Assembly (NCBI GenBank): GCA_011052015.1
Contig: DRJZ01000107.1
Location: 1 to 32,948 of the forward strand
Reading direction: 5' to 3'
DNA from: Acidiferrobacteraceae bacterium
Lineage (GTDB): Bacteria; Pseudomonadota; Gammaproteobacteria; HyVt-429
Length of the DNA: 32,948 nt
How positions within the stretch are numbered: the first letter of the stretch is position 1; each line of letters begins with the position of its first letter. The notes under the pieces are model-generated. The model did no database searches. It was not told where the DNA came from and saw nothing but the letters and a program-made list of their open reading frames with translations. The position numbers were made by a program, and so were the translations under genes. Shown piece by piece: positions 23,785 through 32,328 of the stretch.

Positions 23785-23908
23785 TTTCGTACTCCTTTGT
23801 AATTAATTTCATCAAAACCACAAAGGACAGTGGGGCTAACTGCTTACACAACGCCCATATATGGGGTCGACTCTGACCAAGATCAAGCAATAGCTGTATG
23901 GGCGGTGC

Positions 23909-25105
23909 TTAAATACCCATGGCGCGACGGGCAATGAGGTTCTTGATCGGTGTGGCCCGATTCATCAGCTCCAGACCCATATTCCGCAAGCGAGGCAGGG
24001 GTGCCACGCTGGCGCCAAAAAACCGATAAAAACCCTCCATGGCGGCCATCATGACCAGATTGCCGCCCTTACGCCGACGCTCATACCGTCGCAGCATATT
24101 GTGACTACCAATATCTTTTTTGGCCTCAAGTGCCATAGCAACTACCTCCACCAGGTCGGCCACATCGGCCAGACCCAGATTGGCGCCTTGCCCTGCCAAA
24201 GGGTGAATGGTGTGAGCAGCATCGCCCGCTAGCACCAAACGCTGGCCTATATAGGATTCGGCATGGGCCAAGGACAGGGGAAATGCGGCACGCTCACTGA
24301 TCAACTTCACTGCGCCCAACCGCCTTTCCAGTGCGTCGCCCAGGGCTGCGTTAAAGTCATCGGCAGCCAGAGACATGAGCTCGTCGGCCTTGGCATCATT
24401 ATTGCTCCAGACGATGGAGCAACAACCCCTTTCCAAGGGCAAAAAAGCCAGCGGACCGGTAGGCAAAAATCGTTGCCACGCGGTTTCCTGGTGGGGCAGT
24501 TCGGTCTGCACGGTGGCGACTATGGCTTGCTGCCCATAGGACCATCCTCGCGTCTCAATACCCGCATGCTGTCTTAGCTGTGAGCGAGCGCCATCGGCAC
24601 CCACCAAGAGTGTGGTGACCGCAGTAACGTCACCAGCGAGTCTCAGGGTCACCGCCTCTTGCCCATCGACAATCTCGCCGATAGTCTGATTTAGCAGCAA
24701 ACAGACATTTTGCTGACTTCGAGCCCTGTCCAGAAGGGCAGTGATGATCACACTATTTTCTATGGTATGCCCAAGGTAGGGTTCGCCCAGTTCCGCGCTA
24801 TCGAAATGGATCTCGCCTCGACCACCGGCATCCCATACCCGCATATCCCGGAACGGACTTACCCGCCGCTCGACCATGCCCTGCCACGCACTTAAGGACT
24901 TAAAAATATTTTCTGAGGCCCGGGTGATGGCGCTCACCCGTAGATCATATTCTGCTTTATCTCCATCATTTTGGGTCCCTGGTGCACGCGCATCGATGAG
25001 ACCGACGCGCAATTTTAAACCACCCAGGGCGCAGGCCAGGGTCGCGCCGACGATACCGGCGCCGACAATCAGGACATCAAATTGTTGTGATTTTGACTCG
25101 GTCAT
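23909..25105 (-). CDS. ubiI: FAD-dependent ubiquinone-biosynthesis hydroxylase UbiI/VisC type
   Basis: The product has 398 residues and is a flavin monooxygenase of the UbiH/COQ6 family. The FAD dinucleotide motif 'GAGIVG' is at 15-20, the DG motif 'LVGADGARS' at 167-175, and 'LAGDAAHTIHPLAGQGANLG' near 292-311 contains the GD motif that binds the ribityl chain. The segment 'QRFLPTGPLAFLPL' is typical of the Ubi hydroxylases. Position after pepP and ubiH on the same strand matches E. coli pepP-ubiH-ubiI, so C5 hydroxylation of the octaprenylphenol ring is the likely reaction. The gap to ubiH is 45 bp. Family members swap positional specificity between species, so the exact carbon is inferred from synteny. 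Confidence 0.9.
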   Translation of the reverse strand: MTESKSQQFDVLIVGAGIVGATLACALGGLKLRVGLIDARAPGTQNDGDKAEYDLRVSAITRASENIFKSLSAWQGMVERRVSPFRDMRVWDAGGRGEIHFDSAELGEPYLGHTIENSVIITALLDRARSQQNVCLLLNQTIGEIVDGQEAVTLRLAGDVTAVTTLLVGADGARSQLRQHAGIETRGWSYGQQAIVATVQTELPHQETAWQRFLPTGPLAFLPLERGCCSIVWSNNDAKADELMSLAADDFNAALGDALERRLGAVKLISERAAFPLSLAHAESYIGQRLVLAGDAAHTIHPLAGQGANLGLADVADLVEVVAMALEAKKDIGSHNMLRRYERRRKGGNLVMMAAMEGFYRFFGASVAPLPRLRNMGLELMNRATPIKNLIARRAMGI

Positions 25106-25150
25106 ACTGATTTTATCAAAGCGAATTATACAATAACTGAGATCACCCCA

Positions 25151-26398
25151 TTATTGCAGGCTCAGACCCCGGGCCAATCGAGGTAGTTTCCCGGCCAATC
25201 CCATGGTGCGATGCACCAGACTGCGTTTTAAGGGTGGGAAAAGATCCACTGCTATGAGCCCAACATTTCGGACCACGGTCAGCGGGAAAAAATCGTTCGA
25301 AAAAACACGTACCAGACCATTGGTAAAAGACGTCACTACAAAATTGTCACGCTTGCGCCAACGGGCATAATGCTCCAGGAGCAATCTGCCACCCATATCC
25401 TGGCCGGCGTCATGGCCATCACATAAAACCTGGGCCAACACCGCCACATCACGCAGCCCGAGATTAAAACCCTGGCCAGCAACAGGATGCAAGGCATGGG
25501 CGGCATTGCCGATGAGGGCCACCCGAGAGCGGACATGTTCGTCCACCTGAATGAGGGACAAGGGGTAGGCGTCACGCTTGCCCACCTTTACAAATGAACT
25601 CAGGCGGTCTCCGAAGTGGTTGTGCAAACGTTTTAGAAATTCATCATCACTCAGGCTAAGCAGGGCATCCGCCTCCTGTGGATTGACGCTCCACACCAGG
25701 GAATAACACTTATCCGCCATGGGTAACAAGGCCACCGGACCGTTGGGCGTAAAACGTTCAAATGCCACATTGTGATGAACGTTCTTGATGCTGACATTGG
25801 CCACCACCGCAATCTGTCCATAGTCCACCCGCCGCACAGCAATACCCAACTTCTCTCGTGCATCGGAACGCCCACCATCGGCGATAACAACGAGTTTGCT
25901 GCGGAACTCTTGTTTCTCACCTTGCATTTCAATGCTCACGGTTGCAGCGTCTGCGCCGACTTTGATCGCCTTCATGGTGGCCGGACAAATAACACTGATA
26001 TTTTTAAATCCCTGCATGACGCCGAGCAGGGCCTCACCGATTACCCGATTTTTTATCACATAACCCAGGGCTTCGACTCCGGTGTCCTTTCTATCCAGCC
26101 TTGCAAAACCAAACTTACCCCGCTCCGAAATATGTATCTGATGAATGGGCGTTGCACTCCGGGCCTCAATGCCCGGCCATACCCCCATACCCTCGAAAAT
26201 ACGCCGCGACCCGTAAGCCAGGGCAACACTACGATCGTCATAACTGGGCTGACCGGCGTCACCCAAGGCGACCGCCTCGATAACCGCGATGCGCAAACCC
26301 GTGGGGCCCAAGGCCACCGCAAGACTGGCGCCCACCATCCCGCCACCCACAATGCTTACATCATAGTCAGGGGATCCAGGAGCCGCTTTATCATCCAT
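25151..26398 (-). CDS. ubiH: 2-octaprenyl-6-methoxyphenol hydroxylase UbiH
   Basis: The product has 415 residues and is a flavin monooxygenase. The FAD motif 'GGGMVG' is at 18-23, the DG motif 'VIADGGRS' at 171-178 and 'IGNAAHALHPVAGQGFNLGL' at 296-315. The Asn in 'GNAAH' replaces the usual Asp, a feature I recall in E. coli UbiH too, which helps separate it from UbiI. It hydroxylates C1 of the ring in aerobic ubiquinone synthesis and works with the soluble or peripheral Ubi complex. Its ATG overlaps the 3' end of pepP by 8 bp, and ubiI follows. Confidence 0.92.
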   Translation of the reverse strand: MDDKAAPGSPDYDVSIVGGGMVGASLAVALGPTGLRIAVIEAVALGDAGQPSYDDRSVALAYGSRRIFEGMGVWPGIEARSATPIHQIHISERGKFGFARLDRKDTGVEALGYVIKNRVIGEALLGVMQGFKNISVICPATMKAIKVGADAATVSIEMQGEKQEFRSKLVVIADGGRSDAREKLGIAVRRVDYGQIAVVANVSIKNVHHNVAFERFTPNGPVALLPMADKCYSLVWSVNPQEADALLSLSDDEFLKRLHNHFGDRLSSFVKVGKRDAYPLSLIQVDEHVRSRVALIGNAAHALHPVAGQGFNLGLRDVAVLAQVLCDGHDAGQDMGGRLLLEHYARWRKRDNFVVTSFTNGLVRVFSNDFFPLTVVRNVGLIAVDLFPPLKRSLVHRTMGLAGKLPRLARGLSLQ

Positions 26399-27695
26399 TC
26401 ATAATGGCCTCTATTTCATCGACCGTCTTGGGTATACCGCCACTGAGCACATCGTTGCCGCTGCGGGTAATTAATATATCATCCTCAATTCGGACACCGA
26501 TACCCCACCAACGTTTATCCACATCCTTACTACCAGAAGCAATATACAAACCCGGCTCAACTGTCAGGGTCATCCCCGGTTCCAGCAGGCGCCACTCGTC
26601 TTCTACCTTGTAATCACCCACATCGTGCACATCCATACCCAGCCAATGACCAGTACGGTGCATATAAAAACGACGATAGTCTTTTTGTTCAATGAGCTGA
26701 TTCCGGTTGCCATTTAACAATTTAAGATCGACCAGCCCATCTACTAAGACCTGAACCGCTTTTTCATGGGGCTCGTTCCAGTGATTACCGGGCTGCACCG
26801 ATTCTATGGCGGCCAGTTGTGCCGCCAGCACCACTTCGTAGAGGGCTTTTTGTTCGGCGCTGAACTTGCCATTAACGGGAAAGCTTCGGGTAATATCGGC
26901 GGCATAACAATCAAACTCGGCCCCGGCATCAATCAGCATCATGTCGCCGTCCTCCAGCCTGGCGTTGTTATCAATATAGTGAAGGATGCAAGCATTAGGG
27001 CCGGAGGCAACAATGGGGGGATAGGCCGGGAACTGACCCCCACCGCGTTTAAATTCGTACTCTAGCTCCGCCTGAAGTTCGTATTCCATCATCCCTGGAC
27101 GACAGACCTGCATGGCCCGGCGATGGGCGGCCACTGACACCTTGCAGGCCCGTCTCAAATTCTTGACCTCATCGGGCTGTTTGATCAATCGCAGTTCGTG
27201 CAATATGTGGCTCAAATCCACAAACTCTCCAGGGGCACTGACACCGGTCCGACCTTTTGACCTCACCTCGTTCACCCAGTTGAGCAGGCTTTGATCAAAA
27301 TCGGGGTAACGCCCCATAGTGCAGAACACCTTCTCTCGATTTTCCAACAGACCCGGCATAATGTCGCCCATGTCCTCGATGGGAAAGGCATCATCGGCGC
27401 CATAAATTTCACAGGCCCCTTCCAGGCCGGCGCGATGACCCTCCCAGATTTCCTTTTCCAGATCTCGCTCTCGACAAAAAAGGATGCATTCCCCATGCTC
27501 GCGGCCCGGTACAAGCACCACCACCGCCTCAGGTTCGGGGAAATGTGTAAGATAGTAAAAATCACTATCCGGACGAAACGGAAAATCCACATCACGATTT
27601 CGATTGCGCACGGGTGCCGTAGGCACGATGGCAATCCCACCCTTCATGATCTGCATCACTTCTATGCGGCGCTTGGCAAACAAATTTTTATTCAT
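26391..27695 (-). CDS. pepP: Xaa-Pro aminopeptidase (aminopeptidase P)
   Basis: The product has 434 residues, close to E. coli PepP. The creatinase-type N-terminal domain (about 1-170) precedes the pita-bread catalytic domain. Metal ligands are visible: Asp256 ('LIDAG'), Asp267 ('ADITRSFP'), His350 ('HRTGHWLGMDVHD'), Glu380 ('TVEPGLYI') and Glu404 ('VRIEDD'). All are present, so it should be an active dimanganese enzyme removing N-terminal residues ahead of proline in the cytoplasm. It leads the pepP-ubiH-ubiI cluster and is separated from ygfB by 42 bp on the same strand. Confidence 0.96.
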   Translation of the reverse strand: MNKNLFAKRRIEVMQIMKGGIAIVPTAPVRNRNRDVDFPFRPDSDFYYLTHFPEPEAVVVLVPGREHGECILFCRERDLEKEIWEGHRAGLEGACEIYGADDAFPIEDMGDIMPGLLENREKVFCTMGRYPDFDQSLLNWVNEVRSKGRTGVSAPGEFVDLSHILHELRLIKQPDEVKNLRRACKVSVAAHRRAMQVCRPGMMEYELQAELEYEFKRGGGQFPAYPPIVASGPNACILHYIDNNARLEDGDMMLIDAGAEFDCYAADITRSFPVNGKFSAEQKALYEVVLAAQLAAIESVQPGNHWNEPHEKAVQVLVDGLVDLKLLNGNRNQLIEQKDYRRFYMHRTGHWLGMDVHDVGDYKVEDEWRLLEPGMTLTVEPGLYIASGSKDVDKRWWGIGVRIEDDILITRSGNDVLSGGIPKTVDEIEAIMNG

Positions 27696-27737
27696 GGTTG
27701 TGCATCAGGCATCAGGTTCGTCGCAGGCTAATCTGCA

Positions 27738-28298
27738 CTAGTGGATCAACTTGGGCTGTTTGGCGCTGTTGGCTGGCTGCATCTCTTCGTAGATAAGCTG
27801 AACGCCAGTACGCACATATTCAACCAATTCCGTCAGAGCTCGCTCCTGTCCTTCGTTATCCAATTCGTTGCCCGGCACCATCTCTGAAATTTCCAACAGG
27901 TCTTTGACAATCTCGCCAGCATCACCGGGTAGATTGCCAAGGTCGATAATACCACCCTCTACCAAACCATAGAGAAATCCCCGGCACCATCCCGCCAACA
28001 CATCAGTCTGTCTGTCCAGTTCTTCGTCATTCTCGTCAGGCAGTAACAGCACGAATTCACCCATGGCTTCCTCCAATAATTCATGAGTCTGCTGGCGCAG
28101 GCTGACTAGGTGGCCAATGATCGTCTGGCCCTCAAGCGAATCAAGCCCATACTGACTAAAAGCACCCTGTAACATTTCGGCAACATCGCCCTCTTGTGTA
28201 GCGCAAGCTAGGCCAGATACCAACCCATGGGCTTCTGCCGCATCGATGGGCAGGCCACAATTTGTCAATAGTTCGGTCAATTCCTCATAAATCGCCAT
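27738..28298 (-). CDS. ygfB: UPF0149 family protein YgfB
   Basis: The product has 186 residues. The features 'CGLPIDAAEAHGLVSGLACA' near the N-terminus, 'LLLPDENDEELDRQTDVLAG' and 'WCRGFLYGL' are hallmarks of the YgfB/YecA (UPF0149) family. It is all-helical and cytoplasmic. The role is poorly defined; in Pseudomonas, YgfB has been linked to control of an ampD homologue and beta-lactam resistance. Position directly upstream of pepP is conserved in Gammaproteobacteria. It is divergent from the small coiled-coil gene at 28502, and the 203-bp gap between holds the promoters for both directions. Confidence 0.93.
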   Translation of the reverse strand: MAIYEELTELLTNCGLPIDAAEAHGLVSGLACATQEGDVAEMLQGAFSQYGLDSLEGQTIIGHLVSLRQQTHELLEEAMGEFVLLLPDENDEELDRQTDVLAGWCRGFLYGLVEGGIIDLGNLPGDAGEIVKDLLEISEMVPGNELDNEGQERALTELVEYVRTGVQLIYEEMQPANSAKQPKLIH

Positions 28299-28501
28299 AT
28301 TTACCCACTCTCAATGCCCGCTTAAATAGCGGGCGATCTGCATCGGCTGCGGGGGACAGAAAAATAGGGCCTCCCAGTAGCAGAGATATATAGTATTATT
28401 ATAAATACGCCAAGGTGCAATATAGTGGGCTGGCGACAACAAACGTTGACCCGCCCCAGTGTCAGCCCTATATTTCACCCCAGGCCACAAGAGGAAGCGC
28501 C

Positions 28502-28708
28502 GTGTTAGACGAAGAAATCGAGATACTGGAAGACCAAATATCGTCCCTGGTGGAACTTTGCAGAAAGCTTCGCGAAGAGAACAGTACATTGAAGGTCGGC
28601 GAAAAGGGGCTCACTGAGGATAACGTGCGCTTGGGCGAAAAAAACCGGCTAGCGCGCATAAAAATTGAGTCTATTATCGGCAAACTCAAGGCACTGGAGC
28701 CTCAATAA
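28502..28708 (+). CDS. TIGR02449-type small coiled-coil protein (ZapB-like)
   Basis: The start is GTG at 28502, with 'AGAGGA' about 8 nt upstream, giving 68 residues. An in-frame ATG at 28415 would add 29 residues without a ribosome-binding site and is rejected. The product is almost one continuous coiled coil: 'VLDEEIEILEDQISSLVELC', 'RKLREENSTLKV', then 'IESIIGKLKALEPQ'. It corresponds to the small protein family found immediately before zapA in many Gammaproteobacteria and resembles ZapB in style. A role in Z-ring assembly with ZapA is likely but inferred. The stop codon touches the GTG of zapA. Confidence 0.85.
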   Translation: MLDEEIEILEDQISSLVELCRKLREENSTLKVGEKGLTEDNVRLGEKNRLARIKIESIIGKLKALEPQ

Positions 28709-29020
28709 GTGAAGCGTCTACAAGAAGGTGTCGATGTATCCATCATGGGGAAAAAGTTCTCGGTGGCCTGCTCAGAAGAAGAACGGGATGAACTGTCTGC
28801 GGCGGCCAAATACCTGGATCAAAAGATGAACAGCATTCAACGTAGCGGAAAAGTTATCGGCCTGGACCGTTGCGCCATAATGGCGGCACTCAATATCTCC
28901 CATGAGCTATTAAATTTGCGTGATGACACAGGTCTATCAGAAGGATTTGAATCAAAATTAAAGCTATTACAGGAGAAGGTCACAACCGTATTACATGAGC
29001 AAAAGGAGCTGAAACTGTAA
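28709..29020 (+). CDS. zapA: Cell division protein ZapA
   Basis: The product has 103 residues and starts with GTG immediately after the preceding stop codon. The N-terminal domain 'VDVSIMGKKFSVACSEEERD' and 'LSAAAKYLDQKM' is the ZapA globular head, with the family's 'ExxxLxxAAxxLDxxM' pattern. 'MAALNISHELL' starts the C-terminal coiled coil. ZapA binds FtsZ and bundles protofilaments at midcell. Position before 6S RNA and fau is the standard gammaproteobacterial order. Confidence 0.93.
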   Translation: MKRLQEGVDVSIMGKKFSVACSEEERDELSAAAKYLDQKMNSIQRSGKVIGLDRCAIMAALNISHELLNLRDDTGLSEGFESKLKLLQEKVTTVLHEQKELKL

Positions 29021-29029
29021 CAGCTGACA

Positions 29030-29225
29030 AGTTTGGCGCCACCTGCGGTGTTCGTGATTTTCCGTAGACGCCTTAGAACCTAATATTACATATTGGGGAC
29101 CACTATTGTAGGCACTGTTGTGCACGTCCGGGTCAACCGGAAAGCCTGATGTTCCTCGTAGGTCCCCACTTGAACCGTCTGGTTCAAGGTAGACGGGGTT
29201 CACGGCACAGGTGGGGGGCGCCTCC
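29030..29225 (+). ncRNA. ssrS: 6S RNA
   Basis: The gap between zapA and fau is where 6S RNA is encoded in Gammaproteobacteria. The closing stem is visible: 'GGCGCCACCTG' (29035-29045) pairs with 'CAGGTGG...GGCGCC' (29208-29222). Near the 3' side the hairpin 'CTTGAACCGTCTGGTTCAAG' (29169-29188) corresponds to the 'CTTGAACC..GGTTCAAG' hairpin of E. coli 6S RNA. Length of about 190 nt fits. 6S RNA mimics an open promoter and sequesters sigma-70 RNA polymerase in stationary phase. Exact ends are approximate. Confidence 0.88.
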
Positions 29226-29256
29226 TACCCTCTCGCATACTATCTACACAACTGCC

Positions 29257-29853
29257 ATGAAATCGAAAGCGAATCTACGCAAGACATTGCGTCAACGTCG
29301 GCATATCCTGAGTGATGCTGAACAAGACGAGGCCGCACAAAAATTGGCTGTTCAGATAAACAAACATCCACTATTTCGGCGTAGTCGGCATGTTGCGATC
29401 TACTACCCAAACGATGGCGAAATTGACCCCAGTATTATTTTAAACATGGCATGGCGGCAAAAAAAATATTGTTATCTTCCAATATTATGGCCACTAGGTG
29501 AAAACCAACTTCGCTTTGCCCCGATTACCCCGAAAAGTCGTCTGGCACTCAACCGCTTTGATATCCCCGAGCCCACGACAACATCCCGAAAAATAAAATC
29601 TGCACGTCACCTGGACCTTATACTATTACCTCTGGTCGCTGCAGACCGGCACGGCAACAGACTAGGCATGGGGGGTGGGTTTTATGACAAGAGTCTGGCA
29701 TTTCTGCATAGGCGGCGTAGCTGGAAACAACCCCATATCATCGGTATTGCCTACGACTTCCAGATTGTAGACAATCTCCCCTCTGATCCATGGGATGTCC
29801 AATTGGATGCCCTGATCACTGACACCAACAGCTTTAACTGCATCCCTGGCTAA
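29257..29853 (+). CDS. fau: 5-formyltetrahydrofolate cyclo-ligase
   Basis: The product has 198 residues from the ATG at 29257. An upstream in-frame ATG lies inside 6S RNA and is rejected. It converts 5-formyl-THF to 5,10-methenyl-THF using ATP in the cytoplasm. The N-terminal 'KANLRKTLRQRR' helix, 'VAIYYPNDGEID' and the ATP/folate loop 'NRLGMGGGFYDKSLAF' (134-149) are typical, with Met replacing the usual Tyr/Phe after Gly. The C-terminal 'HIIGIAYDFQIVDNLPSDPW' followed by 'DVQLDALITD' matches the conserved end. It follows ssrS, as in E. coli (ygfA). Confidence 0.94.
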   Translation: MKSKANLRKTLRQRRHILSDAEQDEAAQKLAVQINKHPLFRRSRHVAIYYPNDGEIDPSIILNMAWRQKKYCYLPILWPLGENQLRFAPITPKSRLALNRFDIPEPTTTSRKIKSARHLDLILLPLVAADRHGNRLGMGGGFYDKSLAFLHRRRSWKQPHIIGIAYDFQIVDNLPSDPWDVQLDALITDTNSFNCIPG

Positions 29854-29919
29854 GGCCCTGGTTTTCTAGAACCTTAATATACACTGCTGTGACTACAGCC
29901 CACAAATCAGCAAGACGCC

Positions 29920-30246
29920 ATGAGCCACGCCGTCACTATTAAACTGAAATCTACCGGCAAGATCATTGCCCATAGTGATGACCCTGAAAAAATGACCCAA
30001 CTAGAGGGTCATTGGTATTTTCATCCAGATGCAGTGAACCGATCCGCGCTGGAAACCAGTGATCGAATCTATACCTGCCCCCATAAGGGGGTGTGTTTCT
30101 GGGTCGACATGAAAACAAAGCGAAGCTACATAAACGATGTTGCCTGGATCTACCCACATCCCCTGCCAGATTACCAGCACATCGAAGGCTGGTATGGATT
30201 TTATCTTGAACACAAAAACTATACTTGCGAGAGCCACAACCTTTGA
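29920..30246 (+). CDS. DUF427 domain-containing protein
   Basis: The product has 108 residues and consists of one small beta-rich domain. The DUF427 hallmarks are 'YFHPDAVNRSALETSD' and 'TCPHKGVCFWVDM', followed by a late 'DVAWIYPHPLPDYQHIEGWY' with the typical Trp-Tyr-Pro and Glu residues. The family is widespread, and its biochemical role is not established. No signal peptide is present. The gene lies 66 bp after fau, and a pair of palindromes follows it. Confidence 0.85.
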   Translation: MSHAVTIKLKSTGKIIAHSDDPEKMTQLEGHWYFHPDAVNRSALETSDRIYTCPHKGVCFWVDMKTKRSYINDVAWIYPHPLPDYQHIEGWYGFYLEHKNYTCESHNL

Positions 30247-30296
30247 TCCAAAATGTAAGCACCATGACCCCAAGAGCGATTTCGCCAAAATAGTCT

Positions 30297-30357
30297 GTGC
30301 GAATTTATTCGCGCAACGGTGGTAATATTTACGCGCATCGTGCGAATAAATTCGCAC
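30297..30357. repeat. Paired palindromes with 'GCGAATTTATTCGC' arms
   Basis: 'GTGCGAATTTATTCGC' (30297-30312) is exactly complementary to 'GCGAATAAATTCGCAC' (30342-30357), with a 29-nt spacer. Each arm is itself a hairpin, because GCGAAT and ATTCGC are complementary. The 'GTGCGAATTTATTCGCAC' motif followed by CTAC is a dispersed REP-like sequence that I know from other gammaproteobacterial genomes. It lies between two plus-strand genes and could also stop transcription of the DUF427 gene. Confidence 0.7.
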
Positions 30358-30418
30358 CTACAGATTACGTGGCAAATCACGGGGAATACACCCTCAGTGA
30401 TTTAATAGGAGAAGAAAA

Positions 30419-31024
30419 ATGATTTACCCAAAAAACTTACTACAACTCATGCTAAGCGTTAGCGCATTCATGGTGCCTTCTGGGGCGGGAGCGGGAACAG
30501 GAACGGGGGCCGCCGATGCTGCCAACCCGGTGGTGCGCATTACCACCAACATGGGCGAAATGGAAATAGAACTCAACCCCAAGGCCGCACCCAAAACGGT
30601 AGAGAACTTTCTTAACTACGTAAATGATGGATTCTATAATGGCACAATCTTCCACCGGGTTATGAAAGCTTTTATGATCCAGGGTGGTGGTTTCACGCCA
30701 GGCATGAATCATAAAACTGGGTCCGCTCCCATCGAAAACGAAGCCGACAACGGTCTCAAGAATCGACGCGGTAGCATTGCCATGGCGCGTACCGGCGATC
30801 CGCATTCAGCATCGTCACAATTCTTCATCAACGCAAAAGATAATGCCTTTCTTGATCATACTGCCAAGACTCCAGACGGCTGGGGTTATACTGTGTTTGG
30901 CATGCTCACCAAGGGCATGAAGACCCTGGAAGCCATCGAAGGGGTCGCCACAGGGACCCAGTCTGGCCACGGAGATGTACCCAAAGAAGATGTCATGATT
31001 GAAAAGATAGAAGTTGTTAAATAA
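30419..31024 (+). CDS. ppiA: Periplasmic cyclophilin-type peptidyl-prolyl isomerase
   Basis: The product has 201 residues. A signal-like N-terminus (residues about 5-34, ending 'GAADA') is followed by a cyclophilin domain. The domain contains 'FHRVMKAFMIQGGG' (Arg80, Phe85, Gln88), 'NEADNGLKNRRGSIAMART' and 'SASSQFFINAKDN' (Gln134, Phe135), which include the proline-binding residues. Similarity to E. coli PpiA extends over the 'FLDH' and 'VFGML' segments. It catalyses cis-trans isomerisation of prolyl bonds. A strong 'AGGAGAAG' lies 5 nt before the ATG. The Gly/Ala/Thr-rich run 'GAGAGTGTGAA' after the hydrophobic core makes the cleavage site uncertain. Confidence 0.92.
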   Translation: MIYPKNLLQLMLSVSAFMVPSGAGAGTGTGAADAANPVVRITTNMGEMEIELNPKAAPKTVENFLNYVNDGFYNGTIFHRVMKAFMIQGGGFTPGMNHKTGSAPIENEADNGLKNRRGSIAMARTGDPHSASSQFFINAKDNAFLDHTAKTPDGWGYTVFGMLTKGMKTLEAIEGVATGTQSGHGDVPKEDVMIEKIEVVK

Positions 31025-31047
31025 TTTATTGGTCCTCTTCACCTGAA

Positions 31048-31087
31048 TATAGAGATACCTCCGCATAGCTTATGCGGGGGCTCTATA
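31048..31087 (+). terminator. Hairpin after ppiA
   Basis: An outer arm 'TATAGAG' (31048-31054) pairs with 'CTCTATA' (31081-31087). An inner arm 'CTCCGCATA' (31059-31067) pairs with 'TATGCGGGG' (31071-31079) around a 3-nt loop. No T-run follows, so it is either an atypical terminator or an mRNA-stabilising or regulatory hairpin between ppiA and rlmI. Confidence 0.45.
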
Positions 31088-31147
31088 CATCGAGTTCTAC
31101 CAGGCCTTAACCTGGGCAACCCTTAGCCACTACAACGGTCTTAAGAA

Positions 31148-32305
31148 ATGAAATCTGTAGTTGTCAGGAAAACCAAGCGACTTTCCAGCGGGCACCTTTG
31201 GGTATTCTCCAATGAACTGGCGGAAAAACCTACCGGCTTTGAACCTGGTGAACTGGTGGAACTCATCAGCACCCAGGGTGAGTTTTTGGCCATGGCCTAT
31301 ATCAATCCTCACAGCCTCATTGCGGCGCGCATTCTTTGTCGGCAACGGATAGCAATAGATACCGATTTTTTGAACCAGAGGATTGCAGATGCCATAGCCT
31401 TTCGGAAAAGGCTGTATGGCAATGTCGACAGCGGTCGACTGGTGTTTGCCGAATCCGACGGTTTACCCGGACTGGTTATCGATCGATATACGGATACCGT
31501 TGTCATCCAGTCCACTACAGCGGGGATAGATCGCCTTTTAGACCCGATTGTAGATGCAGTGAACGGACTCCTTTCCCCACGTTGCATCGTGTTGCGTAAT
31601 GACACCGCCATAAGACGGCTCGAGGGTATTACAGAATCCAAACAGGTATTAAAAGGAAAGCTTCAACCTTTAGCCATCATTAACGAGGCCGGGGTTCAAT
31701 TCGAGATAGATTGCTGGGAGGGACAGAAAACCGGGTTCTTCATGGACCAAAAAGAGAATCGAGTTGCCTTTGCCGACCTTGTTTCTGGGGGCGAAGGCCT
31801 GGACTTATGCAGTAACGTGGGGGCATGGGCCATACATATGGCAAAAAGGGGTGTCAAGGTAAAATGCATTGACATCGCTCAACGCGCCATAGAACAAGTC
31901 AATCGCCAAGCCAAACTCAATGGGCTTGAGGACCAGGTACAAGCTGAATGTGGCAATGTGTTCGACTATCTGGGCCAGACAGCCGCAAAAAGCTATGATG
32001 CTATAGTTCTCGACCCACCCGCCTTTGCCAAGAGCAAGGCCAAGATTCGAAATGCCCTTAAGGCCTACCAAACCATAAATGGGGCCGCCATGTCAGCGTT
32101 AAAGACAGGGGGTTTGCTGGCAACATCGTCTTGTTCTTACCACATCAATCTGCCGGACTTTATCCAGATATTACAACAGGCCGCCAAAATCAGCGGCGTA
32201 AAAACACGTATCATAGAGATCCGCTCACAGGCCAAAGACCACCCTTCCCTGTTGGCCATGCCAGAAACGCGCTATTTAAAGTGCGTATTCTTGCAAAGGA
32301 TATAG
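31148..32305 (+). CDS. rlmI: RlmI-type class I SAM-dependent 23S rRNA (cytosine-C5) methyltransferase
   Basis: The product has 385 residues (E. coli RlmI has 396). The N-terminal PUA domain begins 'KTKRLSSGHLWVFSNELAE', the central domain has 'VFAESDGLPGLVIDRY', and 'GQKTGFFMDQKENR' (192-205) precedes the SAM-binding 'LDLCSNVGAWAIHMAKRG' (218-235). Motif IV 'VLDPPAFAKS' is at 287-296, and 'TSSCSYHI' holds the catalytic Cys329. In E. coli the enzyme methylates C1962 of 23S rRNA. All catalytic features are present. The gene is preceded by a hairpin and stands alone. Confidence 0.93.
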   Translation: MKSVVVRKTKRLSSGHLWVFSNELAEKPTGFEPGELVELISTQGEFLAMAYINPHSLIAARILCRQRIAIDTDFLNQRIADAIAFRKRLYGNVDSGRLVFAESDGLPGLVIDRYTDTVVIQSTTAGIDRLLDPIVDAVNGLLSPRCIVLRNDTAIRRLEGITESKQVLKGKLQPLAIINEAGVQFEIDCWEGQKTGFFMDQKENRVAFADLVSGGEGLDLCSNVGAWAIHMAKRGVKVKCIDIAQRAIEQVNRQAKLNGLEDQVQAECGNVFDYLGQTAAKSYDAIVLDPPAFAKSKAKIRNALKAYQTINGAAMSALKTGGLLATSSCSYHINLPDFIQILQQAAKISGVKTRIIEIRSQAKDHPSLLAMPETRYLKCVFLQRI

Positions 32306-32328
32306 GGAGAAACGGGATCGAAGGGTTC

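Noticed and set aside
23855-23880. 'GGGGTCGACTCTGACC' as a second copy of the 10652-10708 REP-like palindrome
   Set aside because: It shares only a few bases of the core and does not form a comparable hairpin.
23645-23890. 81-residue minus-strand open frame
   Set aside because: It runs straight through the palindromic repeat element and has no Shine-Dalgarno or recognisable domain.
28415-28501. ATG at 28415 as the start of the coiled-coil gene
   Set aside because: There is no ribosome-binding site and the 29 added residues are not coiled-coil. GTG at 28502 has a Shine-Dalgarno and fits the family length.
29149-29256. Upstream in-frame start for 5-formyltetrahydrofolate cyclo-ligase
   Set aside because: It lies inside 6S RNA, and the added residues do not match the family. 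The ATG at 29257 fits the usual N-terminus.
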